Assembly (NCBI GenBank): GCA_031292735.1
Contig: JARLGP010000310.1
Coordinates: 8,245 to 72,244 of the forward strand
Reading direction: 5' to 3'
Origin: Holophaga sp.
GTDB taxonomy: Bacteria; Acidobacteriota; Holophagae; Holophagales; Holophagaceae
Length of the DNA: 64,000 nucleotides
Both the position numbers and the translations under genes were made by a program. Positions within the stretch are counted from its first letter, which is position 1; every line of letters begins with the position of its first letter. Positions 1 through 7,363 of the stretch are shown in pieces. The notes below the pieces were generated by a model, which saw only the letters and a program-made list of their open reading frames with translations, had not been told where the DNA came from and searched no databases.

Positions 1-120
1 CCTGCGGTCGGGCGCCCAGAGCAGCGCCAGGGCCCGGGGGCCGGCCCAGGCGCCCTGGATGGCGCCTTCCCCGGCGCGCAGCCGGGCCCGGGCCAGGGCG
101 AGCAGGATGGGGGCGTCCAC
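1..120 (-). CDS. Partial hypothetical protein (N-terminal 40 codons)
   Basis: An open frame begins with GTG at 120..118, sharing one base with the TAG stop of the upstream isochorismatase-like gene, and stays open to the window edge. It encodes an Ala/Arg/Leu-rich start (MDAPILLALARARLRAG). The overlap suggests translational coupling with the gene at 120-674. No family is recognisable from 40 residues, and in DNA of this GC content an open frame of this length is weak evidence alone. Confidence 0.35.
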   Translation of the reverse strand, partial: MDAPILLALARARLRAGEGAIQGAWAGPRALALLWAPDRR

Positions 121-674
121 TACAACAGCTGCAGGATGGCCGCGGTGGGCAGCACCATGGCGAATTCGCCGTGCAGTTCCGCCAGGCCGGCGGTGTGCAG
201 CAGCTCGGCCGGCATCCGGTTGCCGGCCACGTCCTCCAGTTCGAAGGCGACGCAGGCATCGCTCAGCACCACGGTCTTGAACCCCAGTTCGCAGGCGGTG
301 CGGGCGCTGCTGGAGATGCAGTGGCTGGTGGTGAAGCCGGCCAGCACCAGGCGGTCGATGCCCTGGTCGCGCAGGAGCCGCTCCAGGCCGGTGCCGTTGA
401 AGGCGCAGTGGCCGGACTGGTGCAGCACGGTTTCCCCGGGCTTCGGCGCGGTTCCCGGCTTGAAGGCGTGGCCGGGCTCCCCGGGGTGCAGGGGGGAATT
501 GGGATCGCGGGCGTCGCTCTGCACGTGCACCACGCAGAGGCCGCCGGCGCGGAAGGCCTGCAGCACCTGGGCTTGGTTGGCCTCCGCCTCGGGGTTGTTG
601 CGCTGGCCCCAGTACGGATCATCCCAGGCTTGTTGCGCGGCGATGAGGAGGAGGGCGATGTTCCGGGGCAGCAT
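120..674 (-). CDS. Isochorismatase-fold cysteine hydrolase-like protein with altered catalytic triad
   Basis: The 184-residue protein has the isochorismatase/YcaC-type alpha-beta fold: an N-terminal strand (residues 7-14), the VLHQSGHCAFNGTGLERLL region (83-101) and the LAGFTTSHCISSSAR segment with the nucleophile position at Cys119. Members hydrolyse amides or vinyl ethers using an Asp-Lys-Cys triad. Here Cys119 is kept, but the usual Asp of the first strand is Ala12 and the usual Lys is Gln86, so classical hydrolase activity is doubtful. It lies downstream of, and in the same direction as, the Lrp gene (14 bp gap), so they may share a transcript. Family assignment is firm; substrate is unknown. 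Confidence 0.85.
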   Translation of the reverse strand: MLPRNIALLLIAAQQAWDDPYWGQRNNPEAEANQAQVLQAFRAGGLCVVHVQSDARDPNSPLHPGEPGHAFKPGTAPKPGETVLHQSGHCAFNGTGLERLLRDQGIDRLVLAGFTTSHCISSSARTACELGFKTVVLSDACVAFELEDVAGNRMPAELLHTAGLAELHGEFAMVLPTAAILQLL

Positions 675-688
675 AGGCCGATTCTAGC

Positions 689-1177
689 CTACTGGATTTC
701 CTCCACGAACGGCGAGGGGCCGGTCTTCTCGAAATAGGTGTTGAGAATCATCATGGTCCGGGTGGTGACATGGGGGCCCAGGGAGCGGATCTTGCGCAGC
801 CGCACGTGCACGCCCATGGGCGATTCGGCCACGATCTTCAGCAGCAGGCTGTCCTCCCCGGCGATGGTGTAGGCCGCCAGCACATCCGGTTCCCGCTCCA
901 GGGCCTGGATGAAGCGCTCTTCCAGGGCGTCGTCGTTGCCGGCCTGGTAGCGCACCGCCACGAAGGCCACGCACGGCTTCATCACCGAGGCCGGCGTCAC
1001 CAGGGCGCAGTAGCCGCTGAGCACGCCTTCGGCCTCCAGCCGCTTGATCCGGTCGATGATGGTGGGCCGGCTCACACCCAGCCGTTCCGCCAGCTCCGCG
1101 TGGCTCATGCGCCCCTCCTTCTGGAGGGCCGCCACCAGACGGCAATTGAGGTCGTCCGTCATCAGGTTCTTCGCCAT
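689..1177 (-). CDS. Lrp/AsnC family transcriptional regulator
   Basis: The protein has 162 residues, the normal size for the family. An N-terminal winged helix-turn-helix (about residues 8-55, with SHAELAERLGVSRPTIIDRIKRL) is followed by a RAM/AsnC ligand-binding domain (about 65-150). Such proteins sense amino acids or related metabolites as octamers. The ATG at 1177 is preceded by GAGG. It is divergent from kdsA, and a TAAAAT element in the shared region could serve as its -10. The adjacent isochorismatase-fold gene is a possible target. The effector cannot be told from sequence. Confidence 0.93.
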   Translation of the reverse strand: MAKNLMTDDLNCRLVAALQKEGRMSHAELAERLGVSRPTIIDRIKRLEAEGVLSGYCALVTPASVMKPCVAFVAVRYQAGNDDALEERFIQALEREPDVLAAYTIAGEDSLLLKIVAESPMGVHVRLRKIRSLGPHVTTRTMMILNTYFEKTGPSPFVEEIQ

Positions 1178-1252
1178 CGCTGTGCCTCGTGAACCCCCAT
1201 TTTATGACAGATAGCCGCCCCGCCCACGCTAGAACCGGCAAGCCGCGGCGCA

Positions 1253-1258
1253 TATACT
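1253..1258 (+). promoter_or_regulatory. Candidate sigma70 -10 element of kdsA
   Basis: TATACT (5/6 match to TATAAT) lies 48 nt upstream of the kdsA ATG in the 129-bp divergent region. The -35 position (about 1230-1235) matches only 3/6. Assignment is by pattern only. Confidence 0.45.
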
Positions 1259-1306
1259 TTGGTACGGTTCAAGCCAGCCAGTGCCGCCACCCGGAAAGAG
1301 GACCCC

Positions 1307-2140
1307 ATGGATTTCGTCCGCCCGTTCACCGAGCGCAGTTTCTTCCTCATCGCGGGGCCATGCGTCATCGAGTCCCGGGAGCACACCCATTTCCTGGCCG
1401 CCCAGCTCCAGGACCTGGCCGAGGCCAGGGGCATCCCGTTCATCTTCAAGGCCAGCTTCGACAAGGCCAACCGCACCTCGCTGGGCAGCTTCCGCGGTTC
1501 GGACATGGCCGAGGGGCTGGACATCCTGTCCGAGGTGCGCTCCCGGCTCGGGGTGCAGGTGCTCACCGACGTGCATGAGTCCGTCCAGTGCGCGCCGGTG
1601 GCCGAGGCGGTGGACGTGCTGCAGATTCCCGCCTTCCTGTGCCGGCAGACCGACCTGCTGCTGGCCGCCGCGGCCACCGGCCGGCCGGTGAACCTCAAGA
1701 AGGGGGAATTCCTGGCGCCCTGGGACCTTTCATACGCGGTGGAGAAGCTGCGCAGCGTGCCGGACCATGGCCCGATCTGGGTCACCGAGCGGGGCTCCAG
1801 TTTCGGCTACGGCAATCTGGTGGTGGATTTCCAGTCTTTCCCGCACCTGCGCCGAACCGGCTGCCCGGTGGTGTTCGACGCCACCCACAGCGTGCAGAAG
1901 CCCGGCGCCCTGGGCAGCGCCACCGGGGGGGCCCGGGAGATGATCCCGACCCTGGCCCGGGCCGCGGCCACGGCGGTGGACGGGTTCTTCTTCGAGGTGC
2001 ACGAGGACCCCGCCAAGGCGCTCAGCGACGGCCCCAACGCCATTCGCCTGGATCAGTTCGGCGCCCTGCTGGACCAGCTCCTGGAGATCTGGCGGGTGGG
2101 CCGGAACGCCACCCTGGGCGATTCCGCGTCGAATTCCTGA
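1307..2140 (+). CDS. kdsA: 3-deoxy-8-phosphooctulonate synthase (KDO-8-P synthase)
   Basis: This enzyme condenses phosphoenolpyruvate with D-arabinose 5-phosphate to give Kdo-8-phosphate, the first committed cytoplasmic step to the Kdo of lipid A-core. The 277-residue protein carries the family signatures FFLIAGPCVIES near the N-terminus, FKASFDKANRTS, the DVHE loop and the FDATHSVQKPG segment; length fits the ~280-residue norm. The ATG at 1307 is chosen over an upstream in-frame GTG at 1259 because a GGAAAGAGGA ribosome site sits just before it. Its TGA overlaps the next ATG (TGATG), implying coupling with the Nth-like gene. It shows the organism makes Kdo-containing LPS. Confidence 0.96.
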   Translation: MDFVRPFTERSFFLIAGPCVIESREHTHFLAAQLQDLAEARGIPFIFKASFDKANRTSLGSFRGSDMAEGLDILSEVRSRLGVQVLTDVHESVQCAPVAEAVDVLQIPAFLCRQTDLLLAAAATGRPVNLKKGEFLAPWDLSYAVEKLRSVPDHGPIWVTERGSSFGYGNLVVDFQSFPHLRRTGCPVVFDATHSVQKPGALGSATGGAREMIPTLARAAATAVDGFFFEVHEDPAKALSDGPNAIRLDQFGALLDQLLEIWRVGRNATLGDSASNS

Positions 2141-3591
2141 TGGCGCCCAAGGCCCCTCCCGTCGCCGCCTTGCTGGACCGCCTGGCAAAGGCCTACCCGG
2201 ATGCCCGCTGCGCCCTGGACCACCGGGACCCGTACCAGCTGGTGGTGGCCACCGTGCTCAGCGCCCAGTGCACCGACGCCCGGGTGAACGTCACCACCCC
2301 GGCCTTCTTCCAGCGCTTCCCCGATCCGGCCAGCCTGGCCGCGGGCGATCCCGCGGAAGTGGAAGCCCTCATCCGCTCCACCGGGTTCTTCCGCAACAAG
2401 GCCAAGAACCTGCAGGGCATGGCTTTGGCCCTCCTCGAACGGCACGGCGGCCAGGTGCCGGCCACCCGGGAGGATCTGGCCCGGCTCCCCGGGGTCGGGC
2501 CCAAGACCGCCAACGTGGTGCTGGCCAACGCCTTCGGGGTTCCGGCCCTGGCGGTGGACACCCACATCTACCGGGTGGCGCGGCGCCTGGGGCTGTCCAC
2601 CGGCACCACCCCGGACCGGGTGGAGGCCGACCTGTGCCGCCTGTTCCCGGCCGAGCGTTGGATCGAACTTCACCACCAGTTCATCTTCCACGGCCGCCGG
2701 GTGTGCCATGCGCGCAAGCCGGACTGCCTCCCCTGCCCGCTCCGGGACCTGTGCCCCACTGGCCGGGGGGACATCCCCGATCCCCACACCGGCCAGGCCC
2801 TGGTCGCGGCCGCTTTGGAGCCGGAGGCCAAGGCGGTGCTGCCGGGGCCCCCGGCGGCGGGGCCGGCCAGGATCGTTTCGCTGGTGCCCAGCGTCACGGA
2901 GCTGCTGGCGCAATGGGGCCTGGCTTCGCGGCTGGCCGGGCGCACGGCATTTTGCGTGGAACCCAAGTGGATCCGCGCTTCGGTGCCGTCGGTGGGCGGC
3001 ACCAAGAACCCCGACCTGGAGCGGATCATCGCCCTGCGGCCGGACCTGGTGATCCTGGAGGAGGACGAGAACACCCTGCCCACGGCCGAGGCGCTGCGGG
3101 CGGCCGGGCTGCGCCTGCTGGTGCTGCGCATCCGTTCGGTGAAGGATTGCCTGGAGGCGTTCCGCCAGCTGGGCGACGGGGTGGGCCTGCCCGACCTGGG
3201 CCGGGCCCGGGCCGCGGAACTGAAAGCCGAGCTCAAGGCCCGCCCGGCCAAAGGGCCGCGAACCCTGGCGGTGATCTGGAAGGACCCCTGGATGAGCGCG
3301 GGGCCGGGCACCTACGTGGCGGACCTGATCCGCCAGGCAGGGATGACGCCCATCGGGCCGGACCGCTACCCGACGCTCACCGAGGCGCAGCTGGAGGCCC
3401 TGGACCCCGAGCTGATCCTGCTGCCGGACGAGCCGTACCGGTTCACCGCCCGGCACCAGGCGGAACTGCAGCGCCGCTTCCCCGGGGCCGCGGTGCGCCG
3501 CCTGGATGGGCGGCACCTGACCTGGTACCTCAGCCGCACCCGGGACGGGCTTCAGTTCTTGAGGAATTTCAGCATTTCCGCCGGCTTCTGA
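2140..3591 (+). CDS. nth: Endonuclease III fused to a cobalamin/metal-receptor (BtuF-like) domain
   Basis: One uninterrupted 483-residue frame holds two domains. Residues 1-215 are endonuclease III (DNA glycosylase/AP lyase for oxidised pyrimidines): helix-hairpin-helix LPGVGPKTANVV with catalytic Lys122, catalytic Asp140 in VDTHIYRVARRLGL, and the [4Fe-4S] ligands Cys189, 196, 199 and 205. Residues 243-483 match the BtuF/FecB helical-backbone metal receptor fold (RIVSLVPSVTELL, then SVGGTKNPDLERIIALRPDLVI). The second half normally is a separate, exported protein; here there is no signal peptide, so it should be cytoplasmic. The 3' end overlaps the convergent dsbD by 40 bp. Both domain calls are secure; the reason for the fusion is unknown. 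Confidence 0.9.
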   Translation: MAPKAPPVAALLDRLAKAYPDARCALDHRDPYQLVVATVLSAQCTDARVNVTTPAFFQRFPDPASLAAGDPAEVEALIRSTGFFRNKAKNLQGMALALLERHGGQVPATREDLARLPGVGPKTANVVLANAFGVPALAVDTHIYRVARRLGLSTGTTPDRVEADLCRLFPAERWIELHHQFIFHGRRVCHARKPDCLPCPLRDLCPTGRGDIPDPHTGQALVAAALEPEAKAVLPGPPAAGPARIVSLVPSVTELLAQWGLASRLAGRTAFCVEPKWIRASVPSVGGTKNPDLERIIALRPDLVILEEDENTLPTAEALRAAGLRLLVLRIRSVKDCLEAFRQLGDGVGLPDLGRARAAELKAELKARPAKGPRTLAVIWKDPWMSAGPGTYVADLIRQAGMTPIGPDRYPTLTEAQLEALDPELILLPDEPYRFTARHQAELQRRFPGAAVRRLDGRHLTWYLSRTRDGLQFLRNFSISAGF

Positions 3592-5198
3592 TAGCCCAGC
3601 AGGCGGCGCAGCTCCTTGCCGTCCCCGTCCAGCAGGATCACCGTGGGGTAGCTCAGGATGCCCAGCCGGGGCGCCAGGTCCTTGCGCGCCTTGTAGGTGT
3701 CGATGCGCACGGCCACGGCGTTGTCGCGGATCCAGGCCGCCACCTGGGGGTCGGGCCAGGTGTTCTCGTCCAGTTCCTTGCACTGGGCGCACCAGTCCGC
3801 GTAGGTGTCCACCAGCACCGGCTTGCCGGTGGCCTTGGCCTGGACCAGGGCGGTTTCCAGGTCCTGCTCCAGCCAGCCCTGGAGGGGGGCCTGGCCCGGC
3901 GTGGAGGCCTGGGTTCCGGCGCCTTTGGGCAGCAGGCTCAGGTCCAGCCCGGTTTCCACCGCGCGCAGGCCCAGCAGCAGGCCCAGGGCCAGGGCCAGGA
4001 AGCCCAGCCCCCTGCCGAACCCGGAGGCCAGGGTTTCCGCCGGGCGGAAGGCGCCCAGGACCGGGGCGGCCAGCAGCAGCACGAGGCTCCACAGGGCGAA
4101 ATCCAGCCACCCGGGCAGCACCAGGCGCACATTCCAGATGGCGAAGCCGAGCACCACCAGCCCCATGATCTGCTTGAGCCGTTCCAGCCAGGGCCCGGAA
4201 CGGGGCAGGGAGGCGGAAAACACCCCCACCGCCATGAACAGGACCCCCATGCCCAGGGCGAAGGTGAACAGCAGCCCGGCCCCCAGCAGCACCCGCCCGT
4301 CCTGGGCGATGGCCACCAGCGCGGTGCCGATGAAGGGGCCCACGCAGGGCGCGGAAAGGGGGCCCAGAACCAGGCCCATGGCGAAGGCTCCGGCCAGGCC
4401 CCGGCGCGCCCCCGAGCCCTGCATGCGCGACTGCAGCGCCGCCGGCAGGCGGATCTCGAAGCCGCCCAGCAGGCTCAGGGCGAACAGGGCGAACAGGATG
4501 GAGACCGGGATGAGGAACCCGGGGGACTGGGCGAAGGCGCCGAAGGCGGCGCCGGTCAGGGCCGCCAGCACGCCCAGGGCGGTGTAGGTGACGGCCATGC
4601 CGGCCACCAGCGCCGCGGACAGGGCCAGGCTCCGGGTCCTGCCGCCGCCCTTGGCGCCGATGATGGCCATGGTGATGGCGATCATCGGGTAGACACAGGG
4701 GGTGAGGCAGGCCGCCAGGCCGAAGCCGAAGGCGCCCAGGAACATCCAGAACAGGTTGCGCCGGACCGGAGCTGCGGCCGGCGCGGCCCCGGAGGGGATG
4801 TCCGCGCTGTCCACATGGAGGGTGCGGTCCTTGGGCGGGTAGCAGATCCCGCCTTCGCCTTCGGTGCAGGGCTGGTAGGTCACCACCAGGTCCACCGCCG
4901 GCGGCAGCCCCTGGCCGGCCACGGGGATGGCCACCCGGCCGTGCCAGATGCCGTCGCCCAGTTCGTCCTTGGCGTTGGTGGCGGGCAGGGGGCCGGTCTT
5001 CAGGGTGCCCGGGGTTCCCGGCTTGAGCGCCACGGTCATGAAGGCGGCCTTCAGGTGGGCGCCGGCGGGCACGGTCAGCACCACCGCGCCGCCCTGGAAG
5101 GCCACCGCCACATCTCTGTCGGGATCGAACCGGGAAGCGCCGAACAATCCGCAGACCAGCACGAGCCACCCGATCATCCCTGCGGTCATGCGGCGCAT
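3552..5198 (-). CDS. dsbD: Thiol:disulfide interchange protein DsbD
   Basis: Moves electrons from cytoplasmic thioredoxin across the inner membrane to periplasmic disulfide reductases and cytochrome c maturation. The 548-residue protein has a signal peptide (1-21), an alpha domain with Cys111 and Cys119, an eight-helix transmembrane beta domain (about 148-420) with the redox pairs in ACLTPCVYPM (Cys164/168) and SAPCVGPF, and a C-terminal thioredoxin-like gamma domain with WCAQC (Cys470/473). Family members more often have WCVAC at this last site. All three cysteine pairs are present, so the protein should be functional. It is divergent from the pterin gene and convergent with the nth fusion. 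Confidence 0.93.
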   Translation of the reverse strand: MRRMTAGMIGWLVLVCGLFGASRFDPDRDVAVAFQGGAVVLTVPAGAHLKAAFMTVALKPGTPGTLKTGPLPATNAKDELGDGIWHGRVAIPVAGQGLPPAVDLVVTYQPCTEGEGGICYPPKDRTLHVDSADIPSGAAPAAAPVRRNLFWMFLGAFGFGLAACLTPCVYPMIAITMAIIGAKGGGRTRSLALSAALVAGMAVTYTALGVLAALTGAAFGAFAQSPGFLIPVSILFALFALSLLGGFEIRLPAALQSRMQGSGARRGLAGAFAMGLVLGPLSAPCVGPFIGTALVAIAQDGRVLLGAGLLFTFALGMGVLFMAVGVFSASLPRSGPWLERLKQIMGLVVLGFAIWNVRLVLPGWLDFALWSLVLLLAAPVLGAFRPAETLASGFGRGLGFLALALGLLLGLRAVETGLDLSLLPKGAGTQASTPGQAPLQGWLEQDLETALVQAKATGKPVLVDTYADWCAQCKELDENTWPDPQVAAWIRDNAVAVRIDTYKARKDLAPRLGILSYPTVILLDGDGKELRRLLGYQKPAEMLKFLKN

Positions 5199-5268
5199 GC
5201 GTCCCCCCCAGATGCCTGTGAGCGATGATGCCAGCTCTTAAGGAATCTGGAAGCAGAACCGGGTGGAG

Positions 5269-5274
5269 TAGAAT
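5269..5274 (+). promoter_or_regulatory. Candidate -10 element giving a near-leaderless transcript
   Basis: TAGAAT (5/6 to TATAAT) ends 9 nt before the GTG start at 5284. No Shine-Dalgarno sequence lies at normal spacing, so transcription would begin at or next to the start codon. The -35 candidate CTGGAA at about 5247 is weak. Confidence 0.4.
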
Positions 5275-5283
5275 GAACGGGTC

Positions 5284-5631
5284 GTGAGCACCCTTTTATC
5301 CCTCAGCCGCCCTTTCGTGGCCGACCATTACCATGACCTGCCGGGGTTCGTGGAGGCTCGCCATGGCCACAACTGGGAGGCCGAGGCCACGTTCGCCATC
5401 CAGGAAGGCAGCCTGGAAGACGCCTGCGCCGCCGCCCTGGACGCCTGGGTGCGGCAGGTGGACTACACTCTCCTCAACCAGCAGGCCAGTCTCCAGGGGC
5501 GCAACCCCACCGCCGAACTGTTGGCCGGGTGGCTGTTCCAGTTCCTGGAAGAGGTCGGCCGGCCGGCAACCAGGGTGAGGATCCGGGAAAAGGCCAACTA
5601 CTGGGCCGCCTGCTCAAGGCAAGACTCTTGA
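5284..5631 (+). CDS. 6-pyruvoyl-tetrahydropterin synthase family protein, PTPS-III-like
   Basis: A 115-residue protein of the QueD/PTPS fold. Zinc ligands are visible as His15 (VADHYH) and His27/His29 (RHGHNW), with NPTAELLAGWL and a late Glu102. The nucleophilic Cys of QueD (CxxxHGH) is absent; instead Glu24 gives an ExxHGH arrangement, described for PTPS-III proteins that cleave dihydroneopterin triphosphate to 6-hydroxymethyldihydropterin and so bypass FolB in folate synthesis. The usual Asp-His pair is Asp60-Tyr61, which is odd. GTG at 5284 is the only plausible start because the upstream ATG frame closes at once. Family is firm, the folate role is inference. Confidence 0.8.
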   Translation: MSTLLSLSRPFVADHYHDLPGFVEARHGHNWEAEATFAIQEGSLEDACAAALDAWVRQVDYTLLNQQASLQGRNPTAELLAGWLFQFLEEVGRPATRVRIREKANYWAACSRQDS

Positions 5632-7316
5632 GGGCCGGGGCAGGCCTGTACCTCCTGGTCGCCCTGGGAAGCTTGTCCCTGATCCACTGCGACCGCGAGA
5701 AGCCCCCGGCCGAGGTGCGCAAGGCCCCGGCGCCGCACACCCTGGAACCCTGGCGCTGGCATACGGTGGGCGGGCTCCTGGTGGTGGAAGGGGAACTGGA
5801 GCAGCCCACGGAACTGACCCTGAAAGGCCGCTTCATCTCGGAAACCTGCCGGGTGCCCCTGGGCCCGGTGCGCTGGGAACTCTATCGGCCCCCTCCCGGG
5901 GAAGTGGCGGAACTGCGCTCGGCGAATGGGAAGCTCCTGGCCAGATGGAACTTCGACGTTCCGCCAGGGCCCGTGGAACTGGCCGTGGAACCGGAGCCCA
6001 AACCGGCGCCGCCCAAGGCGGCCCAGGCGCCCGCGGTCGCGAAGGTCGACCTGCCCAGGCCGGTGCCGCCGCCCGCGCCGGCGCGGGTGATTCCGCCGGG
6101 GCCCTGGGCCAGGATCGAGCCGCACCTGCCGCTGCCCAGGCCGGTCCAGGCACCGGCGGTGGCGAAGGTCGAGCCGCCCAGACCGCCGGCGCCGGCCGTG
6201 CCGGCCCGGGTGGTTCCGCGGGGGCCCTGGGCCAGGATCGAGCCGCACCTGCCGCTGCCCAAGCCGGTCCAGGCACCGGCGGTGGCGAAAGCCGAGCCGC
6301 CCAAACCGGTCGCGCCGCCTCCAGCCAGGCCCTCGCCGGCGCCGGTTCCCAGGCCCGCGCCAAGCCTTCCCCCCGTGGCCAAGGGCCAGCCGGTCTCGCG
6401 CATTCCCGCGGGCCTTCCCGAAAGGGCGGCCCTTCACCCGATCCCGCCTGTGCCGCCCCTTCCGGTCCTGCCGGCCACTCCGGCCAAGCCCCTGCCGGTG
6501 GTCGCCGACCGCGCGCCGGCCACCCCTCCGGCCACTCCCCCGACCGGCGCGGCCGGGGCCCAGGACTGGCCGGGCATGGGTGAAGGCCTCAACCTGCTGC
6601 GGGGACCCAGGGGCGAGCGGCGCATCTGCATGACCTTCGACGGCGGCTCCACCGCGGAGGTGGCTGTGGATATCCTCGATGCCCTGCACGAGCACGGGAT
6701 CCGGACCACCCTCTTCCTCACCGGCGACTTCATCAAGAAATACCCCAACCTGGTGCTGCGGATGGTCAAGGAAGGCCACGAACTGGGCAACCACACCATG
6801 ACCCATCCGCACATGGCGCCGCGCATGAAGCGCGATCCCCGGTGGACCAAGGAGCGGGTCCAGAAGGAGCTGCTGGATGCGGACCGGGCCTTCTACCGGC
6901 TCACCGGCCGGCCCATGGACCCCTACTGGCGCTCGCCGTTCGGCGAGAACACCGCCGAGATCCGCCGGTGGGCGGAGGAGCTCGGCTACCGGCACGTGGA
7001 CTGGAGCGAAGGCGCCGACACCCTGGACTGGACCACGGTCAAGGAGTACAACCTCTACCGGAACGGCACCGCCACCATCGAACGGCTGGAACGGCGCATG
7101 AAGAAGACCGACGGGGACGGCCTCATCGTGCTCATGCATCTGGGCTCCATGCGTCCGGCCCTGGACCGCCCCGCCAGATACCTGGGGCCCTTCATGGACC
7201 GGGCGATCCAGCAAGGCTGGCACTTCGTCTGCGTCGGCGACTACCTGAAATCCATGGGCAAGCCCAGGTGGGATGCCGCCCGGCGTCTGGCGCGACTCCA
7301 GCAGGGTGCCGATTAG
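5628..7316 (+). CDS. Polysaccharide deacetylase with proline-rich repeat linker
   Basis: A likely TTG start at 5628 overlaps the TGA of the pterin gene and opens directly into a hydrophobic export signal (LRAGAGLYLLVALGSLSL). Then follow a small beta-rich region (to about 115), a Pro/Ala-rich linker with 41-residue tandem repeats (about 130-235), more Pro-rich sequence, and a NodB deacetylase domain from about residue 330. NodB motifs: MTFDGG (motif 1, second Asp replaced by Gly), NHTMTHPHM (metal His), YWRSPFGEN and LIVLMHLGS. It probably removes N- or O-acetyl groups from peptidoglycan or a surface glycan in the periplasm. The in-frame ATG at 5529 lies inside the previous gene and is less likely. 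Confidence 0.85.
   Translation: MRAGAGLYLLVALGSLSLIHCDREKPPAEVRKAPAPHTLEPWRWHTVGGLLVVEGELEQPTELTLKGRFISETCRVPLGPVRWELYRPPPGEVAELRSANGKLLARWNFDVPPGPVELAVEPEPKPAPPKAAQAPAVAKVDLPRPVPPPAPARVIPPGPWARIEPHLPLPRPVQAPAVAKVEPPRPPAPAVPARVVPRGPWARIEPHLPLPKPVQAPAVAKAEPPKPVAPPPARPSPAPVPRPAPSLPPVAKGQPVSRIPAGLPERAALHPIPPVPPLPVLPATPAKPLPVVADRAPATPPATPPTGAAGAQDWPGMGEGLNLLRGPRGERRICMTFDGGSTAEVAVDILDALHEHGIRTTLFLTGDFIKKYPNLVLRMVKEGHELGNHTMTHPHMAPRMKRDPRWTKERVQKELLDADRAFYRLTGRPMDPYWRSPFGENTAEIRRWAEELGYRHVDWSEGADTLDWTTVKEYNLYRNGTATIERLERRMKKTDGDGLIVLMHLGSMRPALDRPARYLGPFMDRAIQQGWHFVCVGDYLKSMGKPRWDAARRLARLQQGAD
6023..6318 (+). repeat. 123-bp (41-codon) in-frame tandem repeat in the deacetylase linker
   Basis: Two full units and one partial unit start at 6023, 6146 and 6269. 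Each encodes QAPAVAKxxxPxP, then a variable stretch ending PWARIEPHLPLP. Units differ at scattered bases, so this is diverging coding repetition and not a recent duplication. Confidence 0.8.
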
Positions 7317-7363
7317 GAGCCCGCGAAAGGACTAGGATAGACTCCAGTATCGGTGGAGGTGTC

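Noticed and set aside
1264..1280. GGTTCAA tRNA T-loop-like word
   Set aside because: No acceptor or anticodon stem can be built around it; it lies in the kdsA leader. No tRNA was found anywhere in the window.
1259..1306. Longer N-terminus for KdsA
   Set aside because: The extra 16 residues are not family-like and the ribosome site sits directly before the ATG at 1307.
2053..5169. 1038-codon open frame on the minus strand covering the nth fusion and dsbD
   Set aside because: Its product is low-complexity Gly/Arg/Pro-rich and it runs antisense or out of frame to two well-conserved genes; long false frames are expected at this GC content.
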